A stretch of DNA of 64,000 bases, taken from contig OX485803.1 in NCBI GenBank assembly GCA_950295325.1, forward strand, positions 22,260,001 to 22,324,000. The letters run 5' to 3'. Numbering within the stretch: the stretch's first letter is position 1; the number at the start of each line of letters is the position of its first letter. The position numbers were made by a program, and so were the translations under genes. Source of the stretch: Polytrichum commune (taxonomy: Eukaryota > Streptophyta > Polytrichopsida > Polytrichales > Polytrichaceae). The notes beneath the pieces were generated by a model, which was given only the letters and a program-made list of their open reading frames with translations, was not told the origin of the DNA and did no database searches. Of the stretch, positions 32,785-45,410 are shown one piece after another.

Positions 32785-33965
32785 GAGGATGTTAAGTTCC
32801 CCCCACGAACGTTTTTTGGGGAGGAAGATTTAGGCAGGGGCAGCCGTTCGTCCAGAAAATCAAGATTCACTGGACCCAACCGAAAAATGTTGCCTGCCGG
32901 CCGGACTTCGAAAAAACTATTGCCCTTGCATTCTTGAAGCCCGCTTTATCCACAAGTCCCATATTGAGTGCACTTCACCTTCAAGGTCCCAAATCCAATA
33001 TATATGTTCACTTCCATTGAGAAAATAAGCCATTGGTTGGAATTTTATTTCAAAGTGAAACCGCCAATAAACGATTTAATTAACTGGGAAGTCAAAAATA
33101 TTACAAAACCCTCATTAGCACTGAGGTTATAATTTCTGTGACTTACCATTCAAAGGTTTTGTGTCATTCTGATTAATGATAAGTTATATTTACTGGATTT
33201 CATTCCAGTAAATCATGATTGATTCCAATAAGTACGTTTTATTATTACTTAGGCTTAATTAATTTGGTAAACATGCTTTCTGATTTAATTGGTCTTAATT
33301 AGAATTAATCAGGATCAATTAGACTTAGTTACATTCAGTCACACTCAATTAGTTTAAATGCGTATGAAGACTTTGTGAAAGTAGAAGGTATTAACTAAAT
33401 TATTATAAAATAATAATATTTAATATTTAACAAATTAATTTAAATAAATAAGTCACACTCAATTAGTTTAAATGCGTATGAAGACTTTGTGAAAGTAGAA
33501 GGTATTAACTAAATTATTATAAAATAATAATATTTAATATTTAACAAAATAATTTAAATAAATAATTTTAGCTCCATTTTAGAATGGCACAAACCCTTTA
33601 AATGGTAAGTCACAAAGATTATAACCTCAGTGCTAATGAGAATTTTGTAATATTTTTGACTTCCAAGTTAATTATATGGTTTATTGGCGGTTTCACTTTG
33701 AAAATGAAAATCCAACCAATTGCTTATTTATTCAATGGAAGTGAACATACATATTGGATTTGGGACCTTGAAGGTGAAGTGCACTCAATATGGGATTTGT
33801 GGATAAGTGGGCTTCAAGAATGCAAGGGCAATGATTTTTTCAAAGTCGGGCAGGCGGGCAACAGTTTTTGGTCGGGTCTAGATAATCTTGATTTTTTGGA
33901 CGGGCGGTTGCCCCTACCCAAATCTTCCCCCCAAAAAAAGTTCATGGGGGGGACTTAACGTCCTC
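32785..33965. mobile_element. Fold-back element with inverted arms of about 390 bp
   Basis: The left arm (32785 to about 33174) and right arm (about 33578 to 33965) are inverted copies with moderate divergence; outer ends read GAGGATGTTAAGT and its inverted partner ACTTAACGTCCTC. The loop of about 400 bp contains a tandem duplication with a 114-bp unit starting at 33338 and 33452. No transposase is present. Target duplications were not identified. Confidence 0.7.
33338..33565. repeat. 114-bp tandem duplication in the fold-back loop
   Basis: Two nearly identical copies, starting GTCACACTCAATTAG at 33338 and 33452, containing TTTGTGAAAGTAGAAGG. Confidence 0.85.
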
Positions 33966-34438
33966 TTTGTCCTACTTTGGGTGTGGGGAGTACCGAGGTT
34001 TAGTTACGAGCTAGCCGAAATTTGTTCAAGATTTCCGAATGATTTCGCAATGATTTGGACGAGGTATTGATGTAAAATTGTTAAGGTTGGAAATCTACCG
34101 GTTCAAATGAGAAAAGATTGGCAATATGGCCGGTTGAGGCAACATATTTTGGGATATTTACCGAGCCAATTTTTAAATTTCAGGCAAGTAGCCGAAGGGA
34201 CTAGGGATAGGGCGGAAATTTTTACTAGGGTAATACTAGAGTCATGACTCATAAGGTCAAAAATCATGGAGGCAAATTAATTTAGGGTTGGTTCTGTTCA
34301 CTGGGTCGATTAGGGTTTTGAGGCTCTAAGCACCCAGGGACCCTCTCTTAGGAATATAAGGAGTCCAAGTCCCTTGTGCAAAGTATCTCACTCTATTGGG
34401 GTTTCTCTCCAAAGAACTGAGTGTGACTCACAAACCAA

Positions 34439-34590
34439 TTTGGTTTAGTACTGCAGTAACTTGTTTGGTTTATTATTGAAGAAACTTGTTTGGTGTATTG
34501 TTGCAGTAACTTGTTTGGTTTGGTACGGCAGTAATTTGTTTGGTTTAGTACTGCAATAATTTGTTTAGTTTAATATTGTAGTAATTTATT
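34439..34590. repeat. 25-bp minisatellite, six diverged copies
   Basis: Unit of the type TTTGGTTTAGTACTGCAGTA plus ACTTG. It lies about 130 bp before the start codon of the hAT transposase relic, so it may belong to the 5' region of that element. Confidence 0.75.
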
Positions 34591-34722
34591 TGAATTTTAC
34601 TATAGTAAATTATTTATTACTGCACTAGTAAAATGCAGTAATAACATTGTTTGGTTTGCTTAAATCCTTGAGTTCTTACAGTTGCTGTATATGTTGATGG
34701 TATGTTGGGCTTGGGATTAGGT

Positions 34723-36948
34723 ATGGAAAAACGACAAAGATCTCTAAGGGAACATTCATTTGCCACATCTCAAAATATTGACATAAGTGATTTAGCATCT
34801 AGGACATGTAGATTGAATGATTTGTCTTCCCCTTCTCAAGCTAAGAGTGCACAAGGTATATGGAAAGATTAGTGGTATAGCCAATTTGATTGGCTAGAAT
34901 TTTCTCCTGATTTGGGGCGAGTGTTTTGCAAAGTTTGCAAAGAGAAGGATGGACATTTTGTTTATGCCAATAAGGGATCCAAAAACTTAAAACTAAACGT
35001 ATTTCATGATCATGGATGTTCTAATGAACATAAAAAACTCTATTGGGCTTTACAAAGTGGTGGTAGAGTGATGCAGAAGGTGATCAAATAAGGACAACGT
35101 GTATGTGATGAATCATTGGCATGATTGTTTCATGTTGCCTACTTCGTAAAAAAACAATCCTTTCCTTATGCTAAATTTTTTTTTGGTTCGTTGCTTGCTA
35201 ATGTAAAGGCTACTATCACTGCATCTATGTATCACGATGAGAAATCATGTGTTGATTTAATTATATGTATTTTTAATATAATTATATATATATATATATA
35301 AAATTCAAATTTCTTCTTTCTATGGTATCATGATTGATGAATTTACATACATAAATGTTATTGGTCACCTCGTTGTGTTTGCTATAATTATAGAAGAAGG
35401 TGTACCTTTGACTTATTTTTTAGGTTTGTTAAAAATTGAAGGTGGGAAAAATGCTTTAGTTATTTTTTATTATTTAGTTAATCACTTGAAAATTTGGGAC
35501 CTTGAATTATGCAAGTTTGTGGCATTGGCACTAATGGTGCAAACACCATGGTGGGTTTATGGTGGTGAAGCAACAAGATTGGAAAACAACCTTAACCCAT
35601 TCATTGTATCTTGTCATTGTGTTACTCATAGGACTAATCTAACCGCACTTGATGCATCTAAAACACCGGATTGCAAGATAATATCTAATGAGGTTGACAC
35701 ACTTTTGAATATAATTGTTTATTTCTTTAATATGTCAAATAAGCGTAAACATGCACTCACAACCTTGCAAGAAGAACTTTTTGATGCAAAAAAAACCATG
35801 AAACGGTATCATAAAATACGGTAGTTTAGTAGCTGGCAGGTTGTGATTGCCTCATGTAATTCATTAGAATTTGTTTTGTGTTTTTTTCGTGATGTTAAGG
35901 AAAAAAATGACTTTGGTCAAGCGAAATTTGTTTTTTCTAATTTGAAATAATTAAAATATTAAAATATTTTCTATTTTCTAGTTGATATCTTGCATTCTTT
36001 GGCTTTGTTATTGAAGATTTTTCAAAATAAATTTGTTGATGTTACAACTATTGGTAGCATTGTCAAGACAAAGATAGTCCAAATTAGAATGTTGTTTATT
36101 GTTGAGCAAATTGATTTCAATGCTGCTACATTCAATGAAAATATTGGTTATCATATCATTCTCCAATATGGCCCTTTTGGGGGTCATCTTAGAAAGCTTT
36201 CAAGTGAAATTCATGGAAAAATGCAGCACAATTTTTAAATGGATTGGTCTAGACTAGGAGAAGATATTGAGGAAACACTTCAATTCCAACGTGCATTTGC
36301 AGAGGTTGTTTGTGCGGGCTTAGATGCTAGATTTATAGACAATGATCTTATTTCATGTTTTAAAATCTTAAATTTACTAATATGCCCTCAAGGCAGATAG
36401 GACTCCAAAATTGGGGGTGATTGAATTAAAAACGTTATTAGCACATTATGGGCATGATCGCTCTCAAGAAGGTGTAAATTTTCCTCCCTTGTTAATGTGA
36501 TGGCTTGTAAGCGTGAATTTTTAGCTTTCAAACTGCAAGCCATCACCAAATGGGGGGATAAGACTTGTAGAAATTTATGGGGCATAATCGCATGGAATCA
36601 TTCTTTGCAAAGCCGGTATCCTAATTTGCTTGTCTTTGTTGATTTGGCTAAAGTAAAATGTGTATCAATAGCCACTTGTGAGAGGGCATTTAGTGTCCTA
36701 AATTAAAAAAAAATATGAATGAGAAATAGACTTGGAAGTAAAAATTTGGAAGCTATGTTTAGAATTGCTTTGAAGGGACCAAATGAAAATTTTGATAATA
36801 TTATTGAAGAGGCAATTCCTTTGTGGAAAATTGGAACCAAGTACTGGTTCTTATGTGCTAATCCTTCAGGTTATGTGTCTTATGCAAGTGATACATCTTA
36901 TTCAGTAACTTCAGTCATGTTTTCTAATTCTAAGGATACCAATGTTTA
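34723..36948 (+). pseudogene. hAT-superfamily transposase relic (ZNF862/KIAA1586-like)
   Basis: Starting at ATG 34723, frames broken by many stops and shifts can be followed through the domains of this hAT lineage. A TTF-type zinc finger comes first (VFCKVCKEKDGHF, HDHGCSNEHKKL at about 34925-35040). The catalytic region at 35330-35824 contains IDEFTYINVIGHLVV, YFLGLLKIEGGKNAL, NPFIVSCHCVTHRTNLTALD and KRKHALTTLQEEL. The C-terminal dimerisation domain at about 36670-36800 reads CERAFSVLN then RNRLGSKNLEAMFRIALKGP. TTF fingers, catalytic core and hATC are thus all traceable, but the gene cannot encode a protein. CGGAAAT-x-TACCG-like motifs near 34100-34200 and 37125-37285 may be the subterminal repeats of the element. 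Confidence 0.75.
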
Positions 36949-37376
36949 AAAGTTGCATGTATTGTTGTACTAACTAGCCTCTAAAAAAATGTATGATCAA
37001 AGGCTAAATCCTTGGCCCCAAGAATACTTGGAATTTTTATCAACACAAATTCACCCCCTTAAAAGTATAACACCAAGTTGCTTTAATACTTTTTTTATAA
37101 AAAAATCCGACATACAATACAAAACTTCGGAAATATACCGAAGTGAAATTTAGAAAGTCAGAAACTTATTGAATGGTACAGGTAAATCTCGGAATTTAAC
37201 CGAGAATAAAAATTGGATTTAGGTAGCTTCCAAGTAAAAAAATAAAAATCCAAATGTCGTTGTAACAGGTCGGAAATGTACCGATTTTTGTATAGAACTG
37301 GGATTCGTGGGATATATAGTATTATCTTTAAAATTGCATGGTGTATATTAATTATTTTCAAATAAATTTCATTATA

Positions 37377-37411
37377 TAGTAGTAGTAGTAGTAATAATAA
37401 TAATAATAATA
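37377..37411. repeat. TAG/TAA trinucleotide microsatellite
   Basis: A run of TAG triplets followed by a run of TAA triplets. Confidence 0.9.
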
Positions 37412-37909
37412 ATGAATTGATCTTTTGAGTTCACCAATTTACCATAAGGTGATATATATATTATTTTGACATATTACAAAATTGGAGCAATCACACCCGT
37501 GCAAAATAAATGAATTGTGAACAAACAGGAAATGTTGATGACAACACCTCATAATTATATCTTGCACACGTTGATATCTTGCGATATTTATCAAAATAAT
37601 AATGTGGAATTCAAAGCCACATCATGGCCTTGGAAACAACTCATGGGAGATCTGAAAATAGACTTAGAGCATCCAAGGCCACATCATTGTCCCTTGCCAA
37701 CTAATTGATATTTACAATATTGCTAATAGTTCACAATAGCTATGAGGAAGAAAATAGGTCTTGCATGCCAACTCGGAGGCGTTCCACTAAAATAAGCTCC
37801 ATCCAAACTTCTTGATGGACTCATCTGATTTTTGGTACCATATGACTTTACTTGAGTGCCACGAATCCCCGGACTGTGTCTTGGACCTCCAAGTTCCAAT
37901 TAAGATACA

Positions 37910-38195
37910 CCTGGCTTGGTTGTGCCTTATCGCCCACCATGGGTTACTCAATTTTTTGGAATCCTCCCTCTACTGTACCTCTCACGCCGGCCAAAGTGTC
38001 TGTAATTTGTCGAGATTTGCACTCAGTGTAAGTACGTAGCTGTCCTGCAGTGGGTTTGAGAGTTAGACACGTTTAAATAAATCAATGTGATACTGTTTCA
38101 TGTCTTGCTGAGTCCAGGCGCACATTGAGCGATACTTACAACTTTGGTTACCACAGTCTTGAGTATTCATGACTCCAGCTTTGCTGCCTGAATGG
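37910..38195 (+). repeat. Dispersed direct repeat, copy 2
   Basis: Partner of 32387-32745, in the same orientation. It lacks the poly(T) insertion. The two copies bracket the fold-back element and the hAT relic. Confidence 0.75.
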
Positions 38196-38445
38196 CCGCA
38201 CGCTAAACCACCCCTATCGAGTTTTGTCCACCTAAGAATCCGTCGCCCCTAGACCAAAGTTACTAGGCATGTTCACGTTGTTGCATGTAGCTTGCTTGAC
38301 CGGACGGAACTATGGACGGAGTCAGCTCCAACGACATTAGTCATCCTTCAAGCCACGGACCTTCCTTTAGACATTGGAAACATTTCTTGCTCCAATTTCC
38401 TCAGCTCCATGCCACATCTATTAATGTGTTAAGCAAAGGTGATCT
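38196..38445. repeat. Inverted-repeat arm without the 962-bp insertion
   Basis: Inverted copy of 40090-40330 (shared phrases such as ATGGACGGAGTCA, ACCTTCCTTTAGACATTGGA with partner substitutions, and CACGTTGTTGCA). Around 38425 it reads through the site at which the partner arm carries the insertion 39119-40080. Confidence 0.75.
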
Positions 38446-39109
38446 ATTATTTTGTTATGCACCAGATCCACGCCTGGAAATGTGTTATGCACTAAATCCA
38501 GAAATGTGTTATGCAACAAAATTAACGGATCCAAACTTGTTAGTGTGCACAACTATTTCATATTAGTAATTATTGTAATCAAGTGGTCTTCCTCTCTTTT
38601 CATGTGATGCCAAAATTCTGTAGCTCAGTGCAGATGCCCTCTTGTTCTATGCCTCCACTCACTTAATTTGTAGGTTGTGCATGAGTATTTCTAATTGCAC
38701 TTGATTCGATTAGGTGCTAGTAGTTGATGTGGTGTTATGAAATTTTGCTACATCTAATGATTATATTGATTTAATCTACCGTTTATATCAGTGTAGACCC
38801 ATGATTGCCTTGTACACGTTCGATTAAGTCATCACTTATGAGTATTGTGAGTCTCAAAATCGATCAGTTTATCCAATTGGTTTACTAACATGGACTTGTT
38901 GATCTAATAACATATATTCATATGCACATAACAAATTGAGTTGCTGAGTTTTATAGTTTCAGCACAGTTGATTAAGACATGGCTAGAAATGGGTTGTAAT
39001 TTGCGCAAAATGCTTACAATTCTCATTCCAGGAAAATCAACTTCATCGACTTCAAACCCAACTACGAAACAAACGACAAAGATGCCAGTTTGATCCAGGT
39101 CCCTTTGCA
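38446..39109. other. AT-rich DNA between inverted arms
   Basis: GTTATGCA-type phrases recur three times near 38455-38515. No gene recognised. Confidence 0.45.
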
Positions 39110-39118
39110 TAACACATT

Positions 39119-40080
39119 ACCGTAGATTAATAGCAGGTTCGGCACAAAATAATTCTAAAAATAGATGCATAAAAGTTTGGAATATTATTGGCATTTTTTG
39201 CCGAATACAAAATTAATTATTTTCCAAAATTGCCGAAAAGTAAGAAATTTTTACTTCTCACTAGAGTTTTACTTACAGTGGAAGCATATGTGAATTTTGA
39301 AGGAGAGAAGGTGCTCCTTTTGTAATCAAGCTCACTTACATTAGTCCACAAAGAATATGGGTTAAGAAGTAGCAAGACTCTAGGTGAGGCTTTTCAAATG
39401 TGTTGTACACAAATTTTTGGAGTCCAATTGAGCATAGAAGATGAAGTTTTATAGAATTTTGTCCAACTTAAAAAAGTTGAGAAATCAATCCTTCTTCCAC
39501 CTCCAACAAGTTTTGTGTCAAAATAAGTCTTTATGCAAAAGATATGGACAAAACATTGCAGACGTGTAAAGATCAAAAAATTAAAATGCGTTCATAACAG
39601 TTTTTCAGAGCTCATTCGTGCATAGAAGATCAACTTTTTTGGAATTTTGTTGGTCTAAGAAAAGTTTAGAAATCAATTAATCTTTCACCTCCAACAAATT
39701 TTATGTCATTTAAAGACTCTATGCAAAAGTTATGCGTGTTATAAAAATGAAGTCTAACTAGGTGCTTCACCTCAAAGTTTACATATCCCATATGCATTGT
39801 TGAACACAACTCCACTCCACTTGCATAAAGCACAGAGCATTCTCGACCTTTCACTCACATCTTACTTGTAATTCAATGCAAGAGAGATGTACAAGATATA
39901 AGCTTAACTAAAAAATTATAAATGAATTTAAGCCGAAAATTTAAAAATTAAAAGAGAAAATTGCCAAAAATATGAATATGCTATTTTAAGGTGCCGAACC
40001 TACTTTTTGAACTTTAATTAAATATTAGGCAGCAAGTTGCCGAACCTGCTAGTAAACTACGGTAGTAGATCTCATCTACG
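39119..40080. mobile_element. 962-bp non-autonomous DNA transposon with 9-bp target duplication
   Basis: TAACACATT flanks it exactly on both sides (39110-39118 and 40081-40089). Both ends carry an inverted motif: left ACCGTAGATTAATAGCAGG then TTCGGCA, right (inverted) TACCGTAGTTTACTAGCAGG then TTCGGCA, with about 17 extra bases at the right extremity. GCCGAA motifs recur inside. A 9-bp duplication suggests a Mutator-like element; hAT would normally give 8. No coding capacity was seen. Confidence 0.8.
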
Positions 40081-40089
40081 TAACACATT

Positions 40090-40875
40090 GATAGATGTGG
40101 TGTGGAACCGAAGAAATAGGAACATGGAATGTTTCCAATGTCCAAAGGAAGGTTTGTGGCTCGAAAGATGACTGTTGTCGTCGGAGTTGACTCCGTCCAT
40201 GGTGCCGTCCGATCAAGCAAGCTACGTGCAACAACGTGGGCAAGACTAATAAATCTGGTCTAGGCACTGACGAGTGGGCCAAGGGCGGCATATTTTTAGG
40301 TGGAGAGAGCTCGATAGCCCCGTCACTGAGGCGCTGTGAATGAGCCTCTTGATTTTGCGAGCATGGTGCATCCGGACCGTTGATCCACCAAGGCCCATCC
40401 AAGGGCCTCAATGATCCTAGGTGGCGAGGGGGTGGGGGTGGTGCTTGCCACCAAGGCGGGGTGGGGCCGTGGGCCTCATGTCTTTTTTCGGGGAGGCCGG
40501 CTTTAGGGTGGTGTCGGGCCTAGTGGGTAGGCGGGCTCGGTGGGCTAGGCAGCTAGGTAGGCTAGGCGGCTAGGTAGGCCTACTATTTGGTTACCCTTAC
40601 TCTACTTACTAAATAACTAGTTGGTTGGTAACCCTTACTCTTCTTACTAAATAACTAGTTGGTTACCCTTACTTGCTAAGGGCCACTTCACACACGAGCC
40701 AAGAGCCATCACCGTGAAATTGTGAGAGCCCACAAGAAAGTGTCTAAAGGCCGTCCCAAGACACCTCCAAAATCATGTAGTGCGGTCACGGATCCTCAAG
40801 TGTAGTGTGAAGTCATATGTACCAGGCCCTCAACCAAATGCTATTTCATTGAATTTCTATTCATGCGGGTCCTCA
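40090..40875. repeat. Inverted-repeat arm, left side of MULE relic
   Basis: The inner portion, 40311-40875, is an inverted copy of about 43295-43990; the outer portion, 40090-40330, is an inverted copy of 38196-38432. It includes GGTTACCCTTACT-type tandem repeats at 40590-40680 and, at its inner end, a copy of transposase coding sequence (TTTCTATTCATGCGGGTCCT). Confidence 0.8.
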
Positions 40876-41728
40876 CACATGATAAAATAGAATAAACCAA
40901 CGGTTGTGAGCGTTCGGAATGTGATGGTCTCCCAATTTTGTGTTAGGCCTACCTCCAAGATGTGGTTTTTGAAAGTAGTTCAAGTGACCATGAAACGTGA
41001 CCCATTTGATGCCATGTAGGAATCAATGTAGACTTTACATCCATCTTGCATTCACTTACTCTGTTGGTCCTTCAAACGTAATGTGAAGCGAACTTGGACC
41101 GGCTCCGCCTTTTCCACCAATAAGAGTGCTCAAAGTGTAAGGGTCACAAGCTCTCAGTCTCGTGTGTGAAGTGGCCCTAATTGGCAAGGGACGGCTAAGG
41201 CTGGGTCATTTCTTTTACGTACTCATACATGAATTTACACTTCAAAGCAATGTGGGCACTTCCAACTTCCCCCAACATTGTAAGGTAACCGCGTCTTAAA
41301 CGGACATTCTTTTTTTTCACCCACTTGTACTAAGATACTAGGATGCCAAACATGTAATTAATTTGACATAATTAACACATCCAATTTGTGCCCGTGCCCA
41401 CTTTCCTCATAATTTGAGGAGCTCATGTGAATATTCTATTCACTATCAAAATGAACATTCCATAAGTTAAAACAATTACCATTTAGGCATCCCCAATTAT
41501 GAGATTTGTACTATTTAGCATGGTTAATAAGTTCTCAACACGATGTCCTCTATCTTTTCAAGACATGCATTTTGGTGTCTATACCTAACTTCAAGACTTG
41601 CACATATACCACTCAAATATACATGTCCAATTAAGAAGAGTGACCACAAAAGGCCCATATACATTTGTAAATAATTGTATCATACTTAGTGTCACCTACA
41701 TTACATAATCTATGTATTATGCCTATTG

Positions 41729-43355
41729 TCAAGCAAATCGAATATTTTCATCTGGAAATGTAATGCCTCTAATGATATTACCATTATGTTGTAATTCTAT
41801 GCTATATGACTGTGGATAGTCTCCCTCCTTGCAATGGTTGTAACATGATAGCCTACCAATATACCATTTGTTTGTTTCGTCATTGAAAACCTCCACCAAC
41901 TTTCCAACCAATGACCCATCAATGCCAATTGTTCCAAATTCTATCTCGCTTCTAGTCACTTGCGAAGCACAATTCCTACATGAGGTGGAATCATAACTAG
42001 ATAAAATGATATTATAGTCTCCGCACACACGACATTTTTGCTTGAAAACCTTTGGAAATTGTACGCGCTTTCATTTTCGGGCAACATTTTGTCGTTGGTG
42101 TTTTTCCCTTGTATTATTTGGCCTTTGTAAACCTTGCGTACTTATCTCGGTTGTAGTAGAAGGTTGGGTCATATCATTTTCCATGGTGACCATTGTGTCC
42201 TCTCCCCTCCAAGGCCTCCCATGACCAAATCTTGTCCTAGTCACATGAGCTTGGATAGAAGAAATATTAGTTCCTGCACGAGGTAGACTAATTGCTTTGG
42301 GTGTAACCCTAGAATTAAATATTGATTTCGTGGTTCTCCCGAACACCTTAACCGCTTTATCCAAGGCATCAAGTTGTGGTTGAGTTAGTAAATCAATTTT
42401 ATCTCGCATGAAAAAATCACGCATAATGGCTTGAATCCTATCATTTATAGAATCAACAGTAATATTAGTCCCTTGACTAACTTGGGTGCCCAAATCTCCA
42501 TGGGTTCATCTTCCAAAGATAATGGAAGCATACTGACATTTGCATCATTACATATTATGTCCTCTTCACCTTCAGCCTCCGTAACTACCTCTGCAAAACA
42601 AATGATTTTACGATCAATAACTTAAATCATAAGGTAATTTAATAAATTATGCAATGTCTATATCTCGATATCAACCCATTCTATACTTATATATCAAAGT
42701 TTCCCACATATCTCATTAAACGGCCACAAAAACTCTACCACTCGTGTTAACTACGTTAACATTCTCATTATATGTAGCTAATCATTTTCCAATTCCAAAT
42801 AATACCTAGTTTGTATACGAGTTGAGGTTCTAACATACCTATTGGATTGCTTTCTTTGTCGTCAAATAATGCGTCATTTTTTATTGACCTTCCCGCTTCA
42901 GTTGAAGCTTCAACCTCAAAATTTTCATGTACAGCATGTAAAAATCCCTCTTCGTTCGATGATAGTAATATCTTCAAATGTTTTAACTCTCGATCCAATA
43001 TCATGCGTACAACCAACATATGCTTACATATGTGCACTCGGTCGTTGCACTCACAACACTCATAACCTAGGTTTAATGCATACCAAGCATATGGATTTGT
43101 TTGACTTCGAACCAAAAATTCCATACTATATGGATCACTTATTTGTAAATGTCCTTCTGGATCATTTTGGTAATTTTCAACAATTTGAGTCGCCCTTTGT
43201 AATCTTGCGGTGTAGTGCTTGTCGTGGCCACGTGTCGAATATTTTCCCGATTCGCTCAATGAGTTCACATGCCGATAATGATCGACTAACGTTCCATGAG
43301 GACCCGCATGAATAGAAATCCAATGAAATAGCATTTGGTTGAGGGCCCGGTACAT
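41729..43355 (-). pseudogene. MULE transposase C-terminal relic with SWIM finger and Tudor-like domain
   Basis: The first exon enters the window of similarity at 43355 and ends at donor GTATGT near 42841. It contains the SWIM finger CECNDRVHICKH (CxCx6CxH) followed by MLVVRMIL. The next exon begins near 42596 after TTTGCAG; a frameshift lies before 42493. From 42493 the frame runs to 41729 with one in-frame TGA at 42071-42073, apparently CGA to TGA. Past it are two CxxC pairs (CRVCGDY, CRNCAS) and then VGKLVEVFNDETNKWYIGRL, YSIELQHNG and FPDENIRF, which resemble a Tudor/Agenet-type fold. The N-terminal DDE core is missing. It lies between long inverted repeats. Confidence 0.6.
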
Positions 43356-44017
43356 ATGACTTCACACTACACTTGAGGATCCGTGACCGCACTACATGAT
43401 TTTGGAGGTGTCTTGGGACGGCCTTTAGACACTTTCTTGTGGGCTCTCACAATTTCACGGTGATGGCTCTTGGCTCGTGTGTGAAGTGGTCCTTAGCAAG
43501 TAAGGGTAACCAACTAGTTATTTAGTAAGTAGAGTAAGGGTAATCAACTAGTTATTTAGTAAGTAGACTAAGGGTAACCAACTAGTTATTTGGTAAGTAG
43601 AGTAAGGGTAACCAACTAGTTATTTGGTAAGTAGAGTAAAGGTTACCAACCAACTAGTTATTTAGTAAGTAGAGTAAGGGTAACCAAATAGTTAGTTAGT
43701 AAGTAGGCCTACCTAGCTGCCTAGCCCACCGAGCCCGCCTAGCCACTAGGCCCGACACCACCCTCAAGCCGGCCTCCCCGAAAAAAGACATGAGGCCCAC
43801 GGCCCCACCCCGCCTTGGTGGCAAGCACTACCCCGGCCCGCACCTACCTTGGTGGTAAGCACCACCCCCACCCCTCGCCACCTAGGATCATTGAGGCCCT
43901 TGGATGGGCCTTGGAGGATCAACGGTCCGGATGCACCATGCTCGCGAAATCAAGAGGCTCATTCACATCGCCTCAGTGACGGGGAGCTCGATAGGAGTGG
44001 TTTAGGTCCGGCCTTTA
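43295..44017. repeat. Inverted-repeat arm, right side of MULE relic
   Basis: Inverted copy of 40311-40875. It includes about five copies of a 34-bp minisatellite (GTAAGTAGAGTAAGGGTAAC plus CAACTAGTTATTTA) at 43500-43710, against two or three copies in the left arm. Its outer end, CTCGATAGGAGTGGTTTAG, also resembles the start of 38196 in inverted orientation. Confidence 0.8.
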
Positions 44018-44099
44018 TATTTGTGGACTGAAAGTGGGAAGAAGCTATGAAAAGGCTTTATAATGCAAGAGAAGTTTATTTTAAAAGATATCCAATAGC

Positions 44100-45410
44100 C
44101 AAATTTTAGCAGATATATTGTCAACATGGTGTCTGGTGAAGGTTTGCAAAGATGAGAATTCAACATCTGTGGTGGAAGGCTCAAAGAGCAGGCGAAGTTC
44201 TTGACTTGTCTTACCAGATCCAACTTCTCAGTCGCAACGGAGAAATGGAATTGTGAGAAAGCAACACTCTGGAACGAATTGAGTGAATGTGAGCAGCAGT
44301 GTCCAGCAAGCGCTTACTAGTCTGCGATTTCAACCGCAGGACGCACAAGGTCGCCAGGAGGGGCTGACGATGGAACTGGAACAACTTCGTGTCGCCAAAG
44401 AGGATTGGGGTGCACAGGAGGAAAAACCTGGAGGAAGAACTCGACGAATTGCGAATTGGGATGAAACAACCGAAGCTTGAGGTCATTATGGAACACGACA
44501 ATGAGGTGGCATATTGCTGTAATAAGCGAGACGTTGAAGGTACTCCGGTTTGCAAGGTCTGCACTAGCAAAATCAAATCTCGAACTGCTTGAAGTGGCAG
44601 AGGCTCGCGGGTGTCTCCGACTCGAAACCACAGGCGGATTGCCGAAAAGGGTGTAACGACAACTGAGTGTGCTTCAATTGAGATGGAATTAGACGAAGCT
44701 ACTTCGATCGGTAAGCAGGCTCAGGAGAAAATAGGCAGTTTGAAGATTACTTTGGACGATAAATTCTCTAAGGCTGAAGGGTGATGAAAGTCCGAGAAGT
44801 TGCATCTGGTAAGACAGTTTCAGAATTTAAGTTCCAGGGTTTGTGAGAGACTCTTGAAGTTCTACGAACTCAAGTCTTTCATAGACCACGCCACCACAAT
44901 AATAAGGCAGAAGAGCTGCGACCCTCAACCCAGAACATGTGTTTGCATAGGAAATTCCTCGCCACAAATATGAGCTCTAGAAGTTGGAATTCATGGGCTA
45001 TCAGTTTGGAAGGGGGTCCTGTGCATCACACTACCAGTTTTCAAGAGCCAAAAGTAGGAATATCATTCTCACCTTACCGATTTGCAAGTCCAATCAACGC
45101 AAAACACCCTCCTGCCAGGAGATAGGTTATCGAGATTGAAGGTTAAGATGACATTCAACCGTGTAATCGAGCAAGTAAACTCACCACCTCAACAGGGCGG
45201 AATGATGGATTTCATTTTCAGGTGGAGTTCCATCGATGGACGAATTCTTGGCGAAGTTCTTCCAGCAGGTGCTTACAAAGAAGCTTGCAGCAAAAAAAGG
45301 ACGCATATTGTAAATTCAACGACCAAAAACTGCAAGCCTTCACATCATCACTCTTCTTCGCGGGCCTGGTCTCGACCTTCTTCGCTACCTGAATCACCGG
45401 CTGTTGGGTA
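44100..45410 (+). pseudogene. Unidentified coiled-coil-like coding relic
   Basis: Several plus-strand frames, broken by shifts and stops, look like former coding sequence. They include a Glu/Leu/Lys-rich segment (LEEELDELRIGMKQPKLEVI near 44427-44490), CNKRDVEGTPVCKVCTSKI near 44515, a MELDEATSIGKQAQEKIGSL stretch near 44680, and MTFNRVIEQVNSPPQQGGMM near 45150. The pattern of heptad-like helices suggests a coiled-coil protein. No family was recognised, and intron signals are absent, so a retropseudogene is possible. Confidence 0.3.
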
